DNA from: Oscillospiraceae bacterium
GTDB taxonomy: Bacteria > Bacillota > Clostridia > Oscillospirales > Oscillospiraceae
Length of the DNA stretch: 64,000 bases
Direction of reading: 5' to 3'
NCBI GenBank assembly: GCA_015067765.1
Contig: SVLV01000001.1
Span: forward strand, 97,243-161,242
Below, in pieces: positions 16,709 to 25,816 of the stretch; the first letter of the stretch is position 1; each line of letters opens with the position of its first letter. A model generated the notes under the pieces. It saw only the letters and a list, made by a program, of their open reading frames with translations, was not told where the DNA came from and made no database searches. The position numbers were made by a program, and so were the translations under genes.

Positions 16709-17815
16709 ATGAACAATATGCATGGTATTATCTTCTCCTATGAGAAGCAGACAGGCCTGCGGGAGCTGTTGGAGCACCGCGTCCACGGTTCCATCCCCTT
16801 TGCAACCAACTACCGTGTGGTGGACTTTATGCTCTCCAACATGGTCAATGCAGGCATTCGTGATGTGGGCGTCATCATGCACGGTAAGTGCCAGAGCATG
16901 CTGGACCATCTGGGCACCGGCAAGAGCTGGGATCTGAGCCGCAACTACGGTGGTCTGACCCTGCTGCCCGCCTTTGCCTATGCCGAGCGCCGCGGCAGCG
17001 ATGGTCGATTCCAGGGCAAGATGGAGGCGCTGGCCTGTGTGCTGGACTATGTGCGCCGGATCCGTCAGGACTATGTGGTGCTGGCAGACAGTGATGTGGT
17101 CATCAATCTGCCTCTGCAGGAGGTGCTGCAGTCCCATATCGAAAGCGGCGCACAGATGACCGCGGTGTGCACCGATGTGCTGGGTGAAGGGAATGACACC
17201 TACTTCCAGATGGATGAGAAGGGCCGCATCACCGATACGACCTATCAGGTCTATACCCCCAGCGGTTACCGCTGCCTGAATGTGTTCATTCTCAGCAAGG
17301 AACTGCTGGTGAATCTGGTGACCGACTGTATGGCCCATAACCGCTATAGCTTCCGCCGCCATGTGCTGCAGCAGGGCGGTCTGGATCTGCATGGCTTTGT
17401 GTGGAAGGGCTACTCCGCCCACATCAATACGGTGGAGAGCTACTATCAGCGCAGCATGGAACTGCTGAATCCGGAGATCCGCGCAGAATTGTTCTGTGCC
17501 GAGAGACCCATTCTGGCCAAGGAGAACGAGTCTCCCTCTACTTATATCGACCCAACCGGTACCTGCGTCAACTCCCTGATCGGTGATGGCTGCGATATTC
17601 AGGGCGATGTGAAAAACTGCATTCTGTTCCGCGGTGTTCGGGTGGAGAAGGGTGCCTCTGTGGAGGGCTGCATTCTCTTTAAGGGCACTGTGGTGAAGAA
17701 GGGTGCCCAGCTGCGCCATGTGATCGCCGACAAGTATGTGACGGTGAGCGAAAATGTGCAGCTGGTGGGCAGTGAGAGCTATCCCATGCTGCTGGCTCGC
17801 GGCAGCACGGTGTAA
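16709..17815 (+). CDS. glgD: GlgD, non-catalytic glucose-1-phosphate adenylyltransferase subunit
   Basis: This 368-residue GlgC paralogue has a degraded N-terminal nucleotide loop: GlgC has [10 protein letters not shown], but here the corresponding stretch is IIFSYEKQTGLRELLEHR. The rest keeps the transferase fold (PFATNYRVVDFMLSNMVNAGI) and the C-terminal beta-helix (KGASVEGCILFKGTVVKKGAQL). In Firmicutes GlgD forms hetero-oligomers with GlgC and changes its kinetics. Two bases separate it from glgC, so they are co-translated. ATG 16709 follows GGGGAGG. A perfect hairpin lies between it and glgA. Confidence 0.94.
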   Translation: MNNMHGIIFSYEKQTGLRELLEHRVHGSIPFATNYRVVDFMLSNMVNAGIRDVGVIMHGKCQSMLDHLGTGKSWDLSRNYGGLTLLPAFAYAERRGSDGRFQGKMEALACVLDYVRRIRQDYVVLADSDVVINLPLQEVLQSHIESGAQMTAVCTDVLGEGNDTYFQMDEKGRITDTTYQVYTPSGYRCLNVFILSKELLVNLVTDCMAHNRYSFRRHVLQQGGLDLHGFVWKGYSAHINTVESYYQRSMELLNPEIRAELFCAERPILAKENESPSTYIDPTGTCVNSLIGDGCDIQGDVKNCILFRGVRVEKGASVEGCILFKGTVVKKGAQLRHVIADKYVTVSENVQLVGSESYPMLLARGSTV

Positions 17816-17831
17816 AATCGGTTGAGCTGTA

Positions 17832-17858
17832 CTGCGGCGGAGGATCCCTCCGCCGCAG
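17832..17858 (+). repeat. perfect inverted repeat between glgD and glgA
   Basis: Twelve-bp arms CTGCGGCGGAGG / CCTCCGCCGCAG surround a 3-nt loop. There is no T run, so it is not a classic terminator. In the mRNA it would form a very stable hairpin 6 nt before the glgA ribosome site, suited to protecting an mRNA end or tuning glgA relative to glgCD. Confidence 0.75.
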
Positions 17859-17876
17859 ACCTTGAAAGGAGACAGT

Positions 17877-19313
17877 ATGAAAATTCTGTATGTAACCAGT
17901 GAGGCGGCTCCCTTCTGTAAGACAGGCGGTCTGGCGGATGTGTCCGGCAGTCTGCCTCCGGCACTCAAGGAGCAGGGCCATGAGGTGGCTGTGATTCTGC
18001 CGCTGTACAGTGCCATTGGTGAAAAATGGCGGGAGCAGATGACCTTCCGGAAGTTTATCTATGTGGATCTGGCCTGGCGCCATGAGTATTGCGGCCTGTA
18101 TTCGCTGGAGCATCGGGGCGTCACCTGGTACTTTGTGGATAACGAGCACTATTTCCACCGCGCTGCCCTCTACGGAGAGGGGGATGACGGTGAACGCTTT
18201 GCCTTTTTCTGCCGCGCTGTGATGGACCTGCTGCCCAGTCTGGACTGGATGCCGGAGGTGCTCCACTGCAACGACTGGCAGACGGCGCTGATCCCCATTT
18301 ACCAGCGGGATATGGCCCACTATCAGGAGGAAATGCGTGGCCTGCGCACCGTATTCACCATCCACAACATTGAGTATCAGGGCTGGCTGGACAGCTATGC
18401 CACGGAGGATCTGCTGGGCCTGAACCGTGGTTGGTTTGAGGATGGAACGCTGGCTTTCAACGGTGCCGTCAACCTGATGAAGGGTGCCATGCTGACCTGC
18501 GATGCGCTGACTACCGTCAGCCCCACCTATGCCCAGCAGCTGAAAAACAGCTACTACGCCAGCGGCATGGAGCAGATCGTTACCCTCTGTGACAACAAGC
18601 TCAGCGGTGTGCTGAACGGTTTGGATATGGAGAGCTTCAACCCTGTCACGGACGGGGCGCTCTGCGTCAACTACGGCCCGGAGGATATGAGCGGAAAGGC
18701 CGCCTGCAAAGCTGCGCTGCAGGAGCGGGTGGGCCTTGCACAGGAGTCCTGGCGTCCCGTTCTGTCCATTGTCAGCCGTCTGGTGGGTCACAAGGGAATG
18801 GACCTGATCTGTCAGGTGGCAGATTCCATTCTGGAGACCGGCTGCCAGCTGGTGGTGCTGGGACAGGGCGACTACCAGTATGAGGAGTTCTTCCGTCAGC
18901 TGGCCGCACGCTGGCCCGGCCGCGTCAGTGCGCAGATCACCTATTCCGATGCGCTGGCCCGTCAGATCTATGCCGGCAGCGACCTGTTCCTGATGCCCTC
19001 CAAGTCCGAGCCCTGCGGTCTGAGCCAGATGATCGCTATGCGCTACGGTACTGTGCCGATCGTGCGTCAGACCGGTGGACTGAATGATACGGTGCGCTCC
19101 TGCCAGGTAGGCCAGGAGAATGGCAACGGCTTTGTCTTTGCCAACTATAATGCTTTCGATATGCTGTTTGTGATCCGGCAGGCGGTGGAAATGTTCTTCC
19201 AGCGGCCTGAAGCCTTCCGCACGCTGCGGATGCGCGGTATGACCGGTGATTACAGCTGGGATGTCAGTGCCCGCGCCTACGGGGATATTTACAAGCGCAT
19301 CCTGGGAGAGTAA
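17877..19313 (+). CDS. glgA: glycogen synthase (ADP-glucose, GT5)
   Basis: This 478-residue GT-B enzyme adds glucose from ADP-glucose to the non-reducing end of glycogen. The N-terminal ADP-glucose motif KTGGLADV is present (about 19-26), followed by HCNDWQTAL, FTIHNIEYQG, and the C-terminal SKSEPCGLSQMIAMRYGTVPIVRQTGGL with the catalytic Glu. The start at 17877 follows AAAGGAG and gives the usual MKILYVTSEAAPF. It sits between the intercistronic hairpin and glgP. The length is normal. Confidence 0.96.
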   Translation: MKILYVTSEAAPFCKTGGLADVSGSLPPALKEQGHEVAVILPLYSAIGEKWREQMTFRKFIYVDLAWRHEYCGLYSLEHRGVTWYFVDNEHYFHRAALYGEGDDGERFAFFCRAVMDLLPSLDWMPEVLHCNDWQTALIPIYQRDMAHYQEEMRGLRTVFTIHNIEYQGWLDSYATEDLLGLNRGWFEDGTLAFNGAVNLMKGAMLTCDALTTVSPTYAQQLKNSYYASGMEQIVTLCDNKLSGVLNGLDMESFNPVTDGALCVNYGPEDMSGKAACKAALQERVGLAQESWRPVLSIVSRLVGHKGMDLICQVADSILETGCQLVVLGQGDYQYEEFFRQLAARWPGRVSAQITYSDALARQIYAGSDLFLMPSKSEPCGLSQMIAMRYGTVPIVRQTGGLNDTVRSCQVGQENGNGFVFANYNAFDMLFVIRQAVEMFFQRPEAFRTLRMRGMTGDYSWDVSARAYGDIYKRILGE

Positions 19314-19354
19314 TTTGTCTGAGATATTGAAAACCCCAAGGAGGAAACCAACAT

Positions 19355-21775
19355 ATGCAATATAGCAAGGAGACCCTGAAAGAAGCGATTGTTCAAAAAC
19401 TGCGGCTCAATTACGGCTGCACGGAACAGCAGGCCACCGATGCCGAGATGATGAAGGCCTGCGCTCTGGTGTTGCGTGACATCATGGCGGAGCGGGAAGT
19501 TCAGACCAAAGAACGCACCGATGCCAAGGAGAAGCGTCAGGTCCACTATCTGTCTCTGGAATTTTTGATCGGCCGCAGCCTGATGAAGAACGCCTACAAT
19601 CTGGGTCTGCTGGATCCGCTGCAGGAGGCCGTGAGGGAATTGGGCTTCCAGCCTGCGGATGTGTTTGATATGGAGCCGGACGCGGGGCTCGGCAACGGTG
19701 GTCTGGGTCGTCTGGCCGCCTGCTATCTGGACGGTATGACCACACTGGAGATCCCTGCAACGGGCTATTCCATCTGCTATGAGCTGGGCATTTTCCGCCA
19801 GAAGATCGTGGAAGGCCAGCAGGTAGAGCTGCCGGATGACTGGACCAATCTGGGCGATGCCTGGCTGATGCCCAAACCGCAGGAGGCAGAGGAGGTCCAC
19901 TTCGGCGGAACCGTCCGCACCCGCTGGGACAACGGCCACCTGATGGTGGTGCACGAGGACTATACCCGCGTGTTGGCAGTGCCCTGTGATATGATGGTGG
20001 CCGGCTACGATACGGATCATGTGAATGTCCTGCGCCTGTGGGAGGCCAAGAGTCCCAAGCCCATCGATATGCAGCTGTTCCGTCAGGGTCAGTACCTGAA
20101 GGCCAGCGAGGAGCGGGCCATGGCCGACGTCATCAGCAAGATCCTCTATCCCGAGGACAACCACTATGAGGGAAAATCCCTGCGACTGAAGCAGCAGTAT
20201 TTCTTCGTGTCGGCAACGGTGCAGTCCATTACCCGCCGCCATCTGGAGACCTACGGTACCCTCTCCAATTTCCACGAGAAGAATGTCATTCAGATCAATG
20301 ATACCCATCCGACTCTGGTGATTCCCGAACTGATGCGTATTCTCATTGACGATGCCGGTCTCAGTTGGGAGGAGGCCTGGCACATCACCAGCCATTCCGT
20401 GGCCTACACCAACCATACGGTGCTGGCTGAGGCGCTGGAGTGCTGGCCCCAGAGCCTGTTTGAGACGCTGCTGCCCCGCGTGTGGCAGATCATTACGGAG
20501 ATCGCCCGTCGCTGGCAGATCCGGGTGGATGATTACTACCATGATCCTGCCAAGACGGAGAAGCTGGCCATCATCTGGGATGGCGGTGTCCGCATGGCCA
20601 ACCTGTGCATCGCAGGCGGTATGGCCGTCAACGGTGTTTCTGCCCTCCATTCTGACATCCTGCGCAAGGATGTGTTCCGGGATGCCTGCGGCATGGAGCC
20701 GGCCAAGTTCAAGAATGTGACCAACGGCGTGGACCATCGCCGCTGGCTCAGCCAGATCAACCCCGGGCTGGACAGCCTGATCTGCGATCTGGTGGGGACG
20801 GATTATCTGCTGCATCCCGCGCAGCTGAAGCAGCTGGAAAAGCATGCAGATGACAAGGCGGTACTGGCCCGCATGGAGGAGATCAAGATCCGGAACAAGC
20901 AGGCCTTTGCCAAGTGGATCAAGCGGCAGCAGGGTACGGTGCTGAATACCGACGGCATCTTCGATGTACAGGTCAAGCGCCTGCATGAGTATAAGCGCCA
21001 GCTGCTCAATGCGCTGCACATCATCTATCTGTATCAGCAGCTGAAGGATAATCCCAATATGGAGATGCAGCCTCAGGTATTCCTGTTTGGTGCCAAGGCA
21101 GCGCCCGGTTATGCGGTAGCCAAACGCATCATTCAGCTGATCAATTCTCTGGCCAATGCCATCAACCGGGATCCCATCTGCAAGGGAAAACTGCAGGTGG
21201 TATTTCTGGAGAACTACCGTGTCTCCATGGCGGAGATGCTGATGCCCGCCAGCGAGGTGAGCCAGCAGATCTCCACCGCCGGCAAGGAGGCCAGCGGTAC
21301 CGGCAATATGAAGTTCATGATGAACGGTGCCCTGACCGTAGGTACGCTGGACGGCGCCAATGTGGAGATGCACGAGGTGCTGGGCGACGAGAATATGTTC
21401 CTGTTCGGTCTGAATGCCGAGGAGGCTGCGCAGCTGAGCCGGAACAACTACGATCCCCAGCTGCTCTGCAGCCGCGATCCCGCTCTGCGCCGTGTGCTGG
21501 AGCAGCTGCGTACCGGATTTGGTGACGGCATCAGCTATGAGGATCTGTATCAGCGGCTGGTGTATGGCGTGAACTGTCCTGCTGACCAGTATCTGCTGCT
21601 GGCCGACTTTGCCTCCTACTGCGCCGCCGAACATCGGATGACGCAGACCTACGGCGACCGGGAGAAGTGGAACCGCATGAGCCTGCTGAACGTGGCGCGC
21701 TCCGGGATCTTTGCCTCGGACCGCTCGGTGGCAGACTATGCCGAGACCATCTGGCATGTTCCCTACAAGAAATAA
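19355..21775 (+). CDS. glgP: glycogen/starch phosphorylase
   Basis: This 806-residue GT35 enzyme releases glucose-1-phosphate from the non-reducing ends of glycogen using phosphate and PLP. The PLP-binding segment KEASGTGNMKFMMNGALTVG with its lysine is intact. DAGLGNGGLGRLAACYLD, INDTHPTLVIPELMRIL and the VKRLHEYKRQLLNALH motif are also visible. It lies in the synthetic operon downstream of glgA, as is common in Clostridia, so storage and recovery are co-expressed. A terminator follows directly. No glgB (branching enzyme) is present in the window. Confidence 0.97.
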   Translation: MQYSKETLKEAIVQKLRLNYGCTEQQATDAEMMKACALVLRDIMAEREVQTKERTDAKEKRQVHYLSLEFLIGRSLMKNAYNLGLLDPLQEAVRELGFQPADVFDMEPDAGLGNGGLGRLAACYLDGMTTLEIPATGYSICYELGIFRQKIVEGQQVELPDDWTNLGDAWLMPKPQEAEEVHFGGTVRTRWDNGHLMVVHEDYTRVLAVPCDMMVAGYDTDHVNVLRLWEAKSPKPIDMQLFRQGQYLKASEERAMADVISKILYPEDNHYEGKSLRLKQQYFFVSATVQSITRRHLETYGTLSNFHEKNVIQINDTHPTLVIPELMRILIDDAGLSWEEAWHITSHSVAYTNHTVLAEALECWPQSLFETLLPRVWQIITEIARRWQIRVDDYYHDPAKTEKLAIIWDGGVRMANLCIAGGMAVNGVSALHSDILRKDVFRDACGMEPAKFKNVTNGVDHRRWLSQINPGLDSLICDLVGTDYLLHPAQLKQLEKHADDKAVLARMEEIKIRNKQAFAKWIKRQQGTVLNTDGIFDVQVKRLHEYKRQLLNALHIIYLYQQLKDNPNMEMQPQVFLFGAKAAPGYAVAKRIIQLINSLANAINRDPICKGKLQVVFLENYRVSMAEMLMPASEVSQQISTAGKEASGTGNMKFMMNGALTVGTLDGANVEMHEVLGDENMFLFGLNAEEAAQLSRNNYDPQLLCSRDPALRRVLEQLRTGFGDGISYEDLYQRLVYGVNCPADQYLLLADFASYCAAEHRMTQTYGDREKWNRMSLLNVARSGIFASDRSVADYAETIWHVPYKK

Positions 21776-21784
21776 GTTGTGCAC

Positions 21785-21820
21785 AAAAGCGCTCTCTCCG
21801 TTGCGGAGAGGGCGCTTTTT
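21785..21820 (+). terminator. intrinsic terminator of the glycogen operon
   Basis: An AAGCGCTCTCTCCG / CGGAGAGGGCGCTT stem (one G-T pair) with a TTG loop is followed by TTTTT. Confidence 0.93.
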
Positions 21821-21836
21821 CAGCTATTGACAGATA

Positions 21837-21845
21837 TGGTATACT
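21837..21845 (+). promoter_or_regulatory. possible extended -10 promoter for the DEAD-box helicase
   Basis: TGGTATACT fits an extended -10 element (TGnTATAAT type). A TTGACA at 21827 is too close to serve as its -35, so the assignment is tentative. Confidence 0.35.
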
Positions 21846-21885
21846 GTATGTTGAGAAATTATGAAAGAAACACGAGGTTTACTAT

Positions 21886-23049
21886 ATGGAGATCACACAG
21901 GGCGTGCCTTTTGAGAGCTTCGGGCTGTCGGAGGCCACCATGCGCGCCATCAACAATAAGCATTATGAGATCAGTACTCCCGTTCAGGCAGGGTGCATTC
22001 CGCCCATGCTGGAGGGGAAAGATGTGATCGCCAAGGCACCGACCGGAACCGGTAAGACCATGGCATTCGGAATTCCCATCATCGAGCGGATCGATGCCTC
22101 CAGTGATACGGTGCAGGCGGTGATCCTGGCACCCACCCGGGAACTGGCTCTGCAGATCACCGATGAGATGCGGGAGGTGGCGGTGCACCATGAGGGAGTC
22201 CGTCTGGTGTGCCTGTACGGCGGCCAGCCCATCGGAAAGCAGATCAATGCCCTCAAGCGCAAACCTCAGATCGTGGTGGCAACCCCCGGCCGCCTCTCCG
22301 ACCACATGAAGCGCCGCACTGTGGTGGTGAAGGATGTGAAGACGGTGGTGCTGGATGAGGCGGACCGCATGCTGGATATGGGCTTTATTCACGATGTGAC
22401 CCGCATTCTGGATAAGATCCCGGCCCGTCAGAATCTGGGCATGTTTTCTGCCACCATTTCCCGCGAGGTGATGGATATTTCCTGGGTCTATCAGCGGGAT
22501 CCTGAGGAGATCACCGTCCGGGCCACGGAGGAGAACAAGCCTGATATTCTCCAGTACCGGATCGAGGTGCCTTCTGAGGGGAAGGTGGATGCCGTGGCGG
22601 CGATTATCAAGGGAGAGAATCTGGACCGGGTCATGTGCTTCTGCAACACCAAGGGCTCTACGGAACGGCTGGCCAAGTTTCTGCAACTGCGGGGGTTGGA
22701 TGCCCAGTGTATCCATGGCGATATTCCCCAAAAGAAGCGCGAGGCAGTGATGACGCTGTTCCGGGAGGGAAAGCTCCATGTCTTTGTGGCCACCGATGTG
22801 GCGGCCCGTGGCATTGATGTGGATGATGTGGATGCCGTGTTCAACTTTGAAGTGCCGGAGGAGAACGAGCACTATATCCACCGGATCGGCCGCACGGGCC
22901 GCGCCAAGCGTCACGGTGTTGCTTATACGCTGCTCTCAGATTTCCCCAGCCGTATGCGGCTGGATGAGATTGTCCGCAATACCCGCAGCCAGATCATTCC
23001 GGCCCGGATAGATGAGAATGGCCATGTGCTGCCTGTGGAGAAAAAGTAA
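21886..23049 (+). CDS. DEAD-box ATP-dependent RNA helicase
   Basis: This 387-residue protein contains the full DEAD helicase core and little else. The motifs run in order: a Q-motif region (FESFGLSEATMRAI, STPVQ), APTGTGKT (I), PTRELA (Ia), TPGR (Ib), DEAD (II), SAT (III), FCNTKGSTE (IV region), ATDVAARGIDV (V) and HRIGRTGR (VI). It should unwind short RNA duplexes, with ribosome assembly or mRNA decay as the usual roles. There is no C-terminal RNA-binding extension, so it is unlike DbpA/CsdA and nearer to RhlE-size forms. It is monocistronic with a following hairpin terminator. Confidence 0.94.
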   Translation: MEITQGVPFESFGLSEATMRAINNKHYEISTPVQAGCIPPMLEGKDVIAKAPTGTGKTMAFGIPIIERIDASSDTVQAVILAPTRELALQITDEMREVAVHHEGVRLVCLYGGQPIGKQINALKRKPQIVVATPGRLSDHMKRRTVVVKDVKTVVLDEADRMLDMGFIHDVTRILDKIPARQNLGMFSATISREVMDISWVYQRDPEEITVRATEENKPDILQYRIEVPSEGKVDAVAAIIKGENLDRVMCFCNTKGSTERLAKFLQLRGLDAQCIHGDIPQKKREAVMTLFREGKLHVFVATDVAARGIDVDDVDAVFNFEVPEENEHYIHRIGRTGRAKRHGVAYTLLSDFPSRMRLDEIVRNTRSQIIPARIDENGHVLPVEKK

Positions 23050-23060
23050 AAAGGATTCAG

Positions 23061-23089
23061 CCGGTCTGCCTGAGGTGCAGGCCGGTTTT
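23061..23089 (+). terminator. intrinsic terminator after the helicase gene
   Basis: A CCGGTCTGC / GCAGGCCGG stem (one G-T pair) is followed by TTTTC. The next promoter's -35 begins just after it. Confidence 0.85.
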
Positions 23090-23091
23090 CC

Positions 23092-23120
23092 TTTACAAGA
23101 GGGCGTGGGGTCGGTATAAT
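23092..23120 (+). promoter_or_regulatory. sigma-A-type promoter for the peptide-binding lipoprotein and galE
   Basis: TTTACA at 23092 and TATAAT at 23115 are separated by exactly 17 bp; a close consensus match. Confidence 0.75.
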
Positions 23121-23157
23121 AAAGAAAAGTGTAAGCCCGTAAGATTGGAGTATTTTT

Positions 23158-24738
23158 ATGAAATATATGAAGCGTAGTCTGGCCCTCCTGCTGGCTGTGG
23201 TGCTGACAGCGGTACTGCTTGCTGGTTGTGGAGGAAACAAGTCCATGACGCTGCGGGTCTGCCTGCAGGGCGTGCCCGCTACATTGGATCCGGCAATGGT
23301 CAGCAGTGAAACAGAGAGCATCCTGGTGGGGCATCTGTATGAAAATTTGATGAAACTGTCTTGGACAGCAGAAAGCGGACTTCAGGCAGTTGCCGGTGTG
23401 GCCAAGAGCTATGACACACAGGAGAATCTGGATGGCACACAGACCTATACCTTCCAGCTACGCTCCAATGCCCAATGGTCTGATGGGCAGAAGGTGACGG
23501 CAGCGGATTTTGTCTATGCCTGGCGTCGCCTGGTAGATCCGGCCACGGATTCCCCCAATGCCCAGCTGCTGGACATGGTGGTGGGCTATGACAAGGCCCG
23601 GAAGGGCGATCTGGAGGCGCTGCAGGTAACGGCGGTGGATGATGCCACCTTGTCGGTGACGCTGGCAGGCCCCTGTGCCCACTTTATCACGGCCATCTGT
23701 ACCGCACCCGCCACTATGCCGGTGCGGCAGGATGCTGCAGCGGAGGAGAACTGGTCCATGAGCAGCAGTACCCTGAAGGCAAACGGCCCCTACAGTCAGG
23801 TAAGTGAGTGGAAGAGTGACGCCTTGACTGCCGTGGTGCAGAAGGATTACTATGATGCCAAACGGTTGGGACCTGTCGGTCTGCAGTTCCTGTTTGCGGA
23901 GAATGCCTCTGTGGCAGAACAGCTCTATCAGGAGGGACAGGCCGATTTTGTACTGGGAACAGCGGAGGGAACAGTAGATCCGCTGCCCCGGATGAGCATT
24001 CTGGCTCTCAACCAGATGTCTCAGGTGCTGGCCAGCCAGCAACTGCGGCAGGCGATGGATCTGGTGATCGACCGCACGGCATTGGCGAAATTGGCAGAAG
24101 TGCCTGTGCTGCCGGCAGAGGGACTGATTCCCTACGGTGTCCGGTCCACAGCCGGAACACCTTTCCGCAGTGAGAAGACGAATCTCCTCGTCGTCGATGA
24201 GGAGGAATATGAGCACCGCTGCCAGCAGGCCAAAGAACTGCTGCGGCAGGCAGGTGCGATTCCCAGTAATTTGTCTCTGGTCTATGAAGCCGGCAGCGGA
24301 CGGGAGGCGTTGGTAACTTATCTGCGGGATACCTGGCAGCAGAAACTGGGCCTGACTGTGGCCCTGCAGCCGGTGACCGGTCAGCAGAAAATGGAAATTT
24401 TGAACAGCGGAGAGTACACCATGGCGCTGGTGGAGGCAGTGGGCCGCTACAACGACTCCACCGCGCTCCTCAACTGTTTTGCCAGTGGTGTTGCCGGTAA
24501 CTGGGCCAATTATCACAACAGTGCCTACGACATGCTGCTGCGTGTGGCGGAGGCATCTCACAGTGCGGAGGCACGGGACGCCTATCTGGTGGATGCCGAA
24601 CGCCTGCTGCTGGAGGATGCCTATGTGATGCCTCTGTGGGGCGAGGCGCAGAATCGGCAGTTGGCAGATGGCCTGACCGGTGTGTTCTCCGATGGAGTGG
24701 GAACCTACTACTTTACAGCGGTACGCCGCGCACAATAG
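23158..24738 (+). CDS. extracellular solute-binding lipoprotein, oligopeptide (OppA/SBP_bac_5) family
   Basis: This 526-residue lipoprotein starts with a signal peptide and lipobox LLAGC, with lipidated C24. The body is the SBP_bac_5 fold: LRVCLQGVPATLDPAMVSS, LYENLMKLS, YTFQLRSNAQWSDGQKVTAADFVYAWRRLVDP, and late VDAERLLLEDAYVMPLWGEAQNR. It should capture peptides at the outer face of the membrane and hand them to an ABC importer. No permease or ATPase genes are nearby, so it is an orphan receptor that either uses a remote transporter or acts as a sensor. galE starts 10 bp after it. Confidence 0.9.
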   Translation: MKYMKRSLALLLAVVLTAVLLAGCGGNKSMTLRVCLQGVPATLDPAMVSSETESILVGHLYENLMKLSWTAESGLQAVAGVAKSYDTQENLDGTQTYTFQLRSNAQWSDGQKVTAADFVYAWRRLVDPATDSPNAQLLDMVVGYDKARKGDLEALQVTAVDDATLSVTLAGPCAHFITAICTAPATMPVRQDAAAEENWSMSSSTLKANGPYSQVSEWKSDALTAVVQKDYYDAKRLGPVGLQFLFAENASVAEQLYQEGQADFVLGTAEGTVDPLPRMSILALNQMSQVLASQQLRQAMDLVIDRTALAKLAEVPVLPAEGLIPYGVRSTAGTPFRSEKTNLLVVDEEEYEHRCQQAKELLRQAGAIPSNLSLVYEAGSGREALVTYLRDTWQQKLGLTVALQPVTGQQKMEILNSGEYTMALVEAVGRYNDSTALLNCFASGVAGNWANYHNSAYDMLLRVAEASHSAEARDAYLVDAERLLLEDAYVMPLWGEAQNRQLADGLTGVFSDGVGTYYFTAVRRAQ

Positions 24739-24748
24739 GAGTAAAACG

Positions 24749-25762
24749 ATGGAACGAACCATTCTTCTGACCGGCGGTGCCGGATTTATCGGCTCTCATG
24801 TTGCAGTGGAACTGCTGCAGCAGGGCTGCCGCGTGATCATTGCAGACGACCTGTCCAACAGCTGTGAGGATGTTGTGCAGCGGATCGGTGCCATTACCGG
24901 TCGGGAGCCCATCTTCTATCAGACGGATGTGGCAGACCGGGCGGCATTGGAGCGGGTCTTTGCCGCAGAACCCGTTGAGGCGGTGGTGCACCTGGCAGGT
25001 TATAAAGCGGTGGGCGAGTCCGTGCAGAAACCGCTGATGTATTACCGCAACAATCTGGACAGCACGCTGACCCTGCTGGAGGTCATGGATGCACATGATG
25101 TGCGTCAAATCATCTTCAGTTCCTCTGCCACAGTTTACGGGGAGAAGAACCCCATCCCCTATACGGAACAGATGCCCACCGGCGGCTGCACCAATCCCTA
25201 TGGCTGGACCAAGTACATGATTGAGCAGATGCTGAAGGATCTGGCGGCTTCGGATCCCCGCTGGTCTGCAGTGTGTCTGCGATATTTCAATCCCGTGGGC
25301 GCCCACGAGAGCGGTCTCATCGGAGAGGCTCCCAATGGCATCCCCAACAACCTGATGCCCTATGTGACCCAGACGGCGGCCGGAATCCGCAAGGAACTGA
25401 CGGTGTTCGGCGGGGATTATCCGACCCCGGATGGCACCTGTATGCGGGACTTTATCCATGTGGTGGATCTGGCCCGCGGCCATGCTGCTGCGCTGGAGTA
25501 TGCCCGCCGTGAGAGCGGTTGGATTGCCATCAATCTGGGCAGCGGACGGCCCAGCAGTGTGCTGGAACTGGTCCATACCTTCCAGGAGGCCAATGATATT
25601 CCGGTGCCTCACCGGGTAGGAGATCGGCGCGAGGGCGATCTGGCCAGCTACTATGCCGATGCCACCCGGGCCAAGGAACTGCTGGATTGGCAGACGGAGA
25701 AAACTCTGGCGGATATGTGCCGCGACAGTTGGCGTTGGCAGCAGAACAGCCAGGGCAAATAA
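24749..25762 (+). CDS. galE: UDP-glucose 4-epimerase
   Basis: This 337-residue short-chain dehydrogenase-fold enzyme interconverts UDP-glucose and UDP-galactose. NAD binds at GGAGFIGSH near residue 9. The catalytic Ser/Thr region is FSSSATVYG, and the Tyr-Lys pair is in NPYGWTKYMIEQ. FNPVGAHESGLIGE is also characteristic. ATG 24749 follows AGGAGTAAAACG; an earlier in-frame ATG lies inside the upstream gene. It provides UDP-galactose for cell-surface polymers or handles dietary galactose. It ends at a bidirectional terminator facing the trigger-factor-like gene. Confidence 0.95.
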   Translation: MERTILLTGGAGFIGSHVAVELLQQGCRVIIADDLSNSCEDVVQRIGAITGREPIFYQTDVADRAALERVFAAEPVEAVVHLAGYKAVGESVQKPLMYYRNNLDSTLTLLEVMDAHDVRQIIFSSSATVYGEKNPIPYTEQMPTGGCTNPYGWTKYMIEQMLKDLAASDPRWSAVCLRYFNPVGAHESGLIGEAPNGIPNNLMPYVTQTAAGIRKELTVFGGDYPTPDGTCMRDFIHVVDLARGHAAALEYARRESGWIAINLGSGRPSSVLELVHTFQEANDIPVPHRVGDRREGDLASYYADATRAKELLDWQTEKTLADMCRDSWRWQQNSQGK

Positions 25763-25768
25763 ACGCGA

Positions 25769-25810
25769 AAAATCCCATGCCGCACAAACTGCGGCATGGG
25801 ATTTCTTTGT
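25769..25810. terminator. bidirectional intrinsic terminator
   Basis: An AAATCCCATGCCGCA / TGCGGCATGGGATTT stem is followed by TTTGTTT, with an A run on the opposite side. It serves the convergent galE and trigger-factor-like genes. Confidence 0.92.
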
Positions 25811-25816
25811 TTAAGC

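Noticed and set aside
17832..17858. Terminator between glgD and glgA
   Set aside because: There is a perfect stem but no T run, and glgA has no separate promoter that I can see, so the operon most likely continues.
19289..21784. 831-codon open frame on the minus strand across glgP
   Set aside because: It is antisense to a fully recognisable glycogen phosphorylase. It is rich in His, Gln, Leu and Ile from reversed GC-rich codons and has no family likeness.
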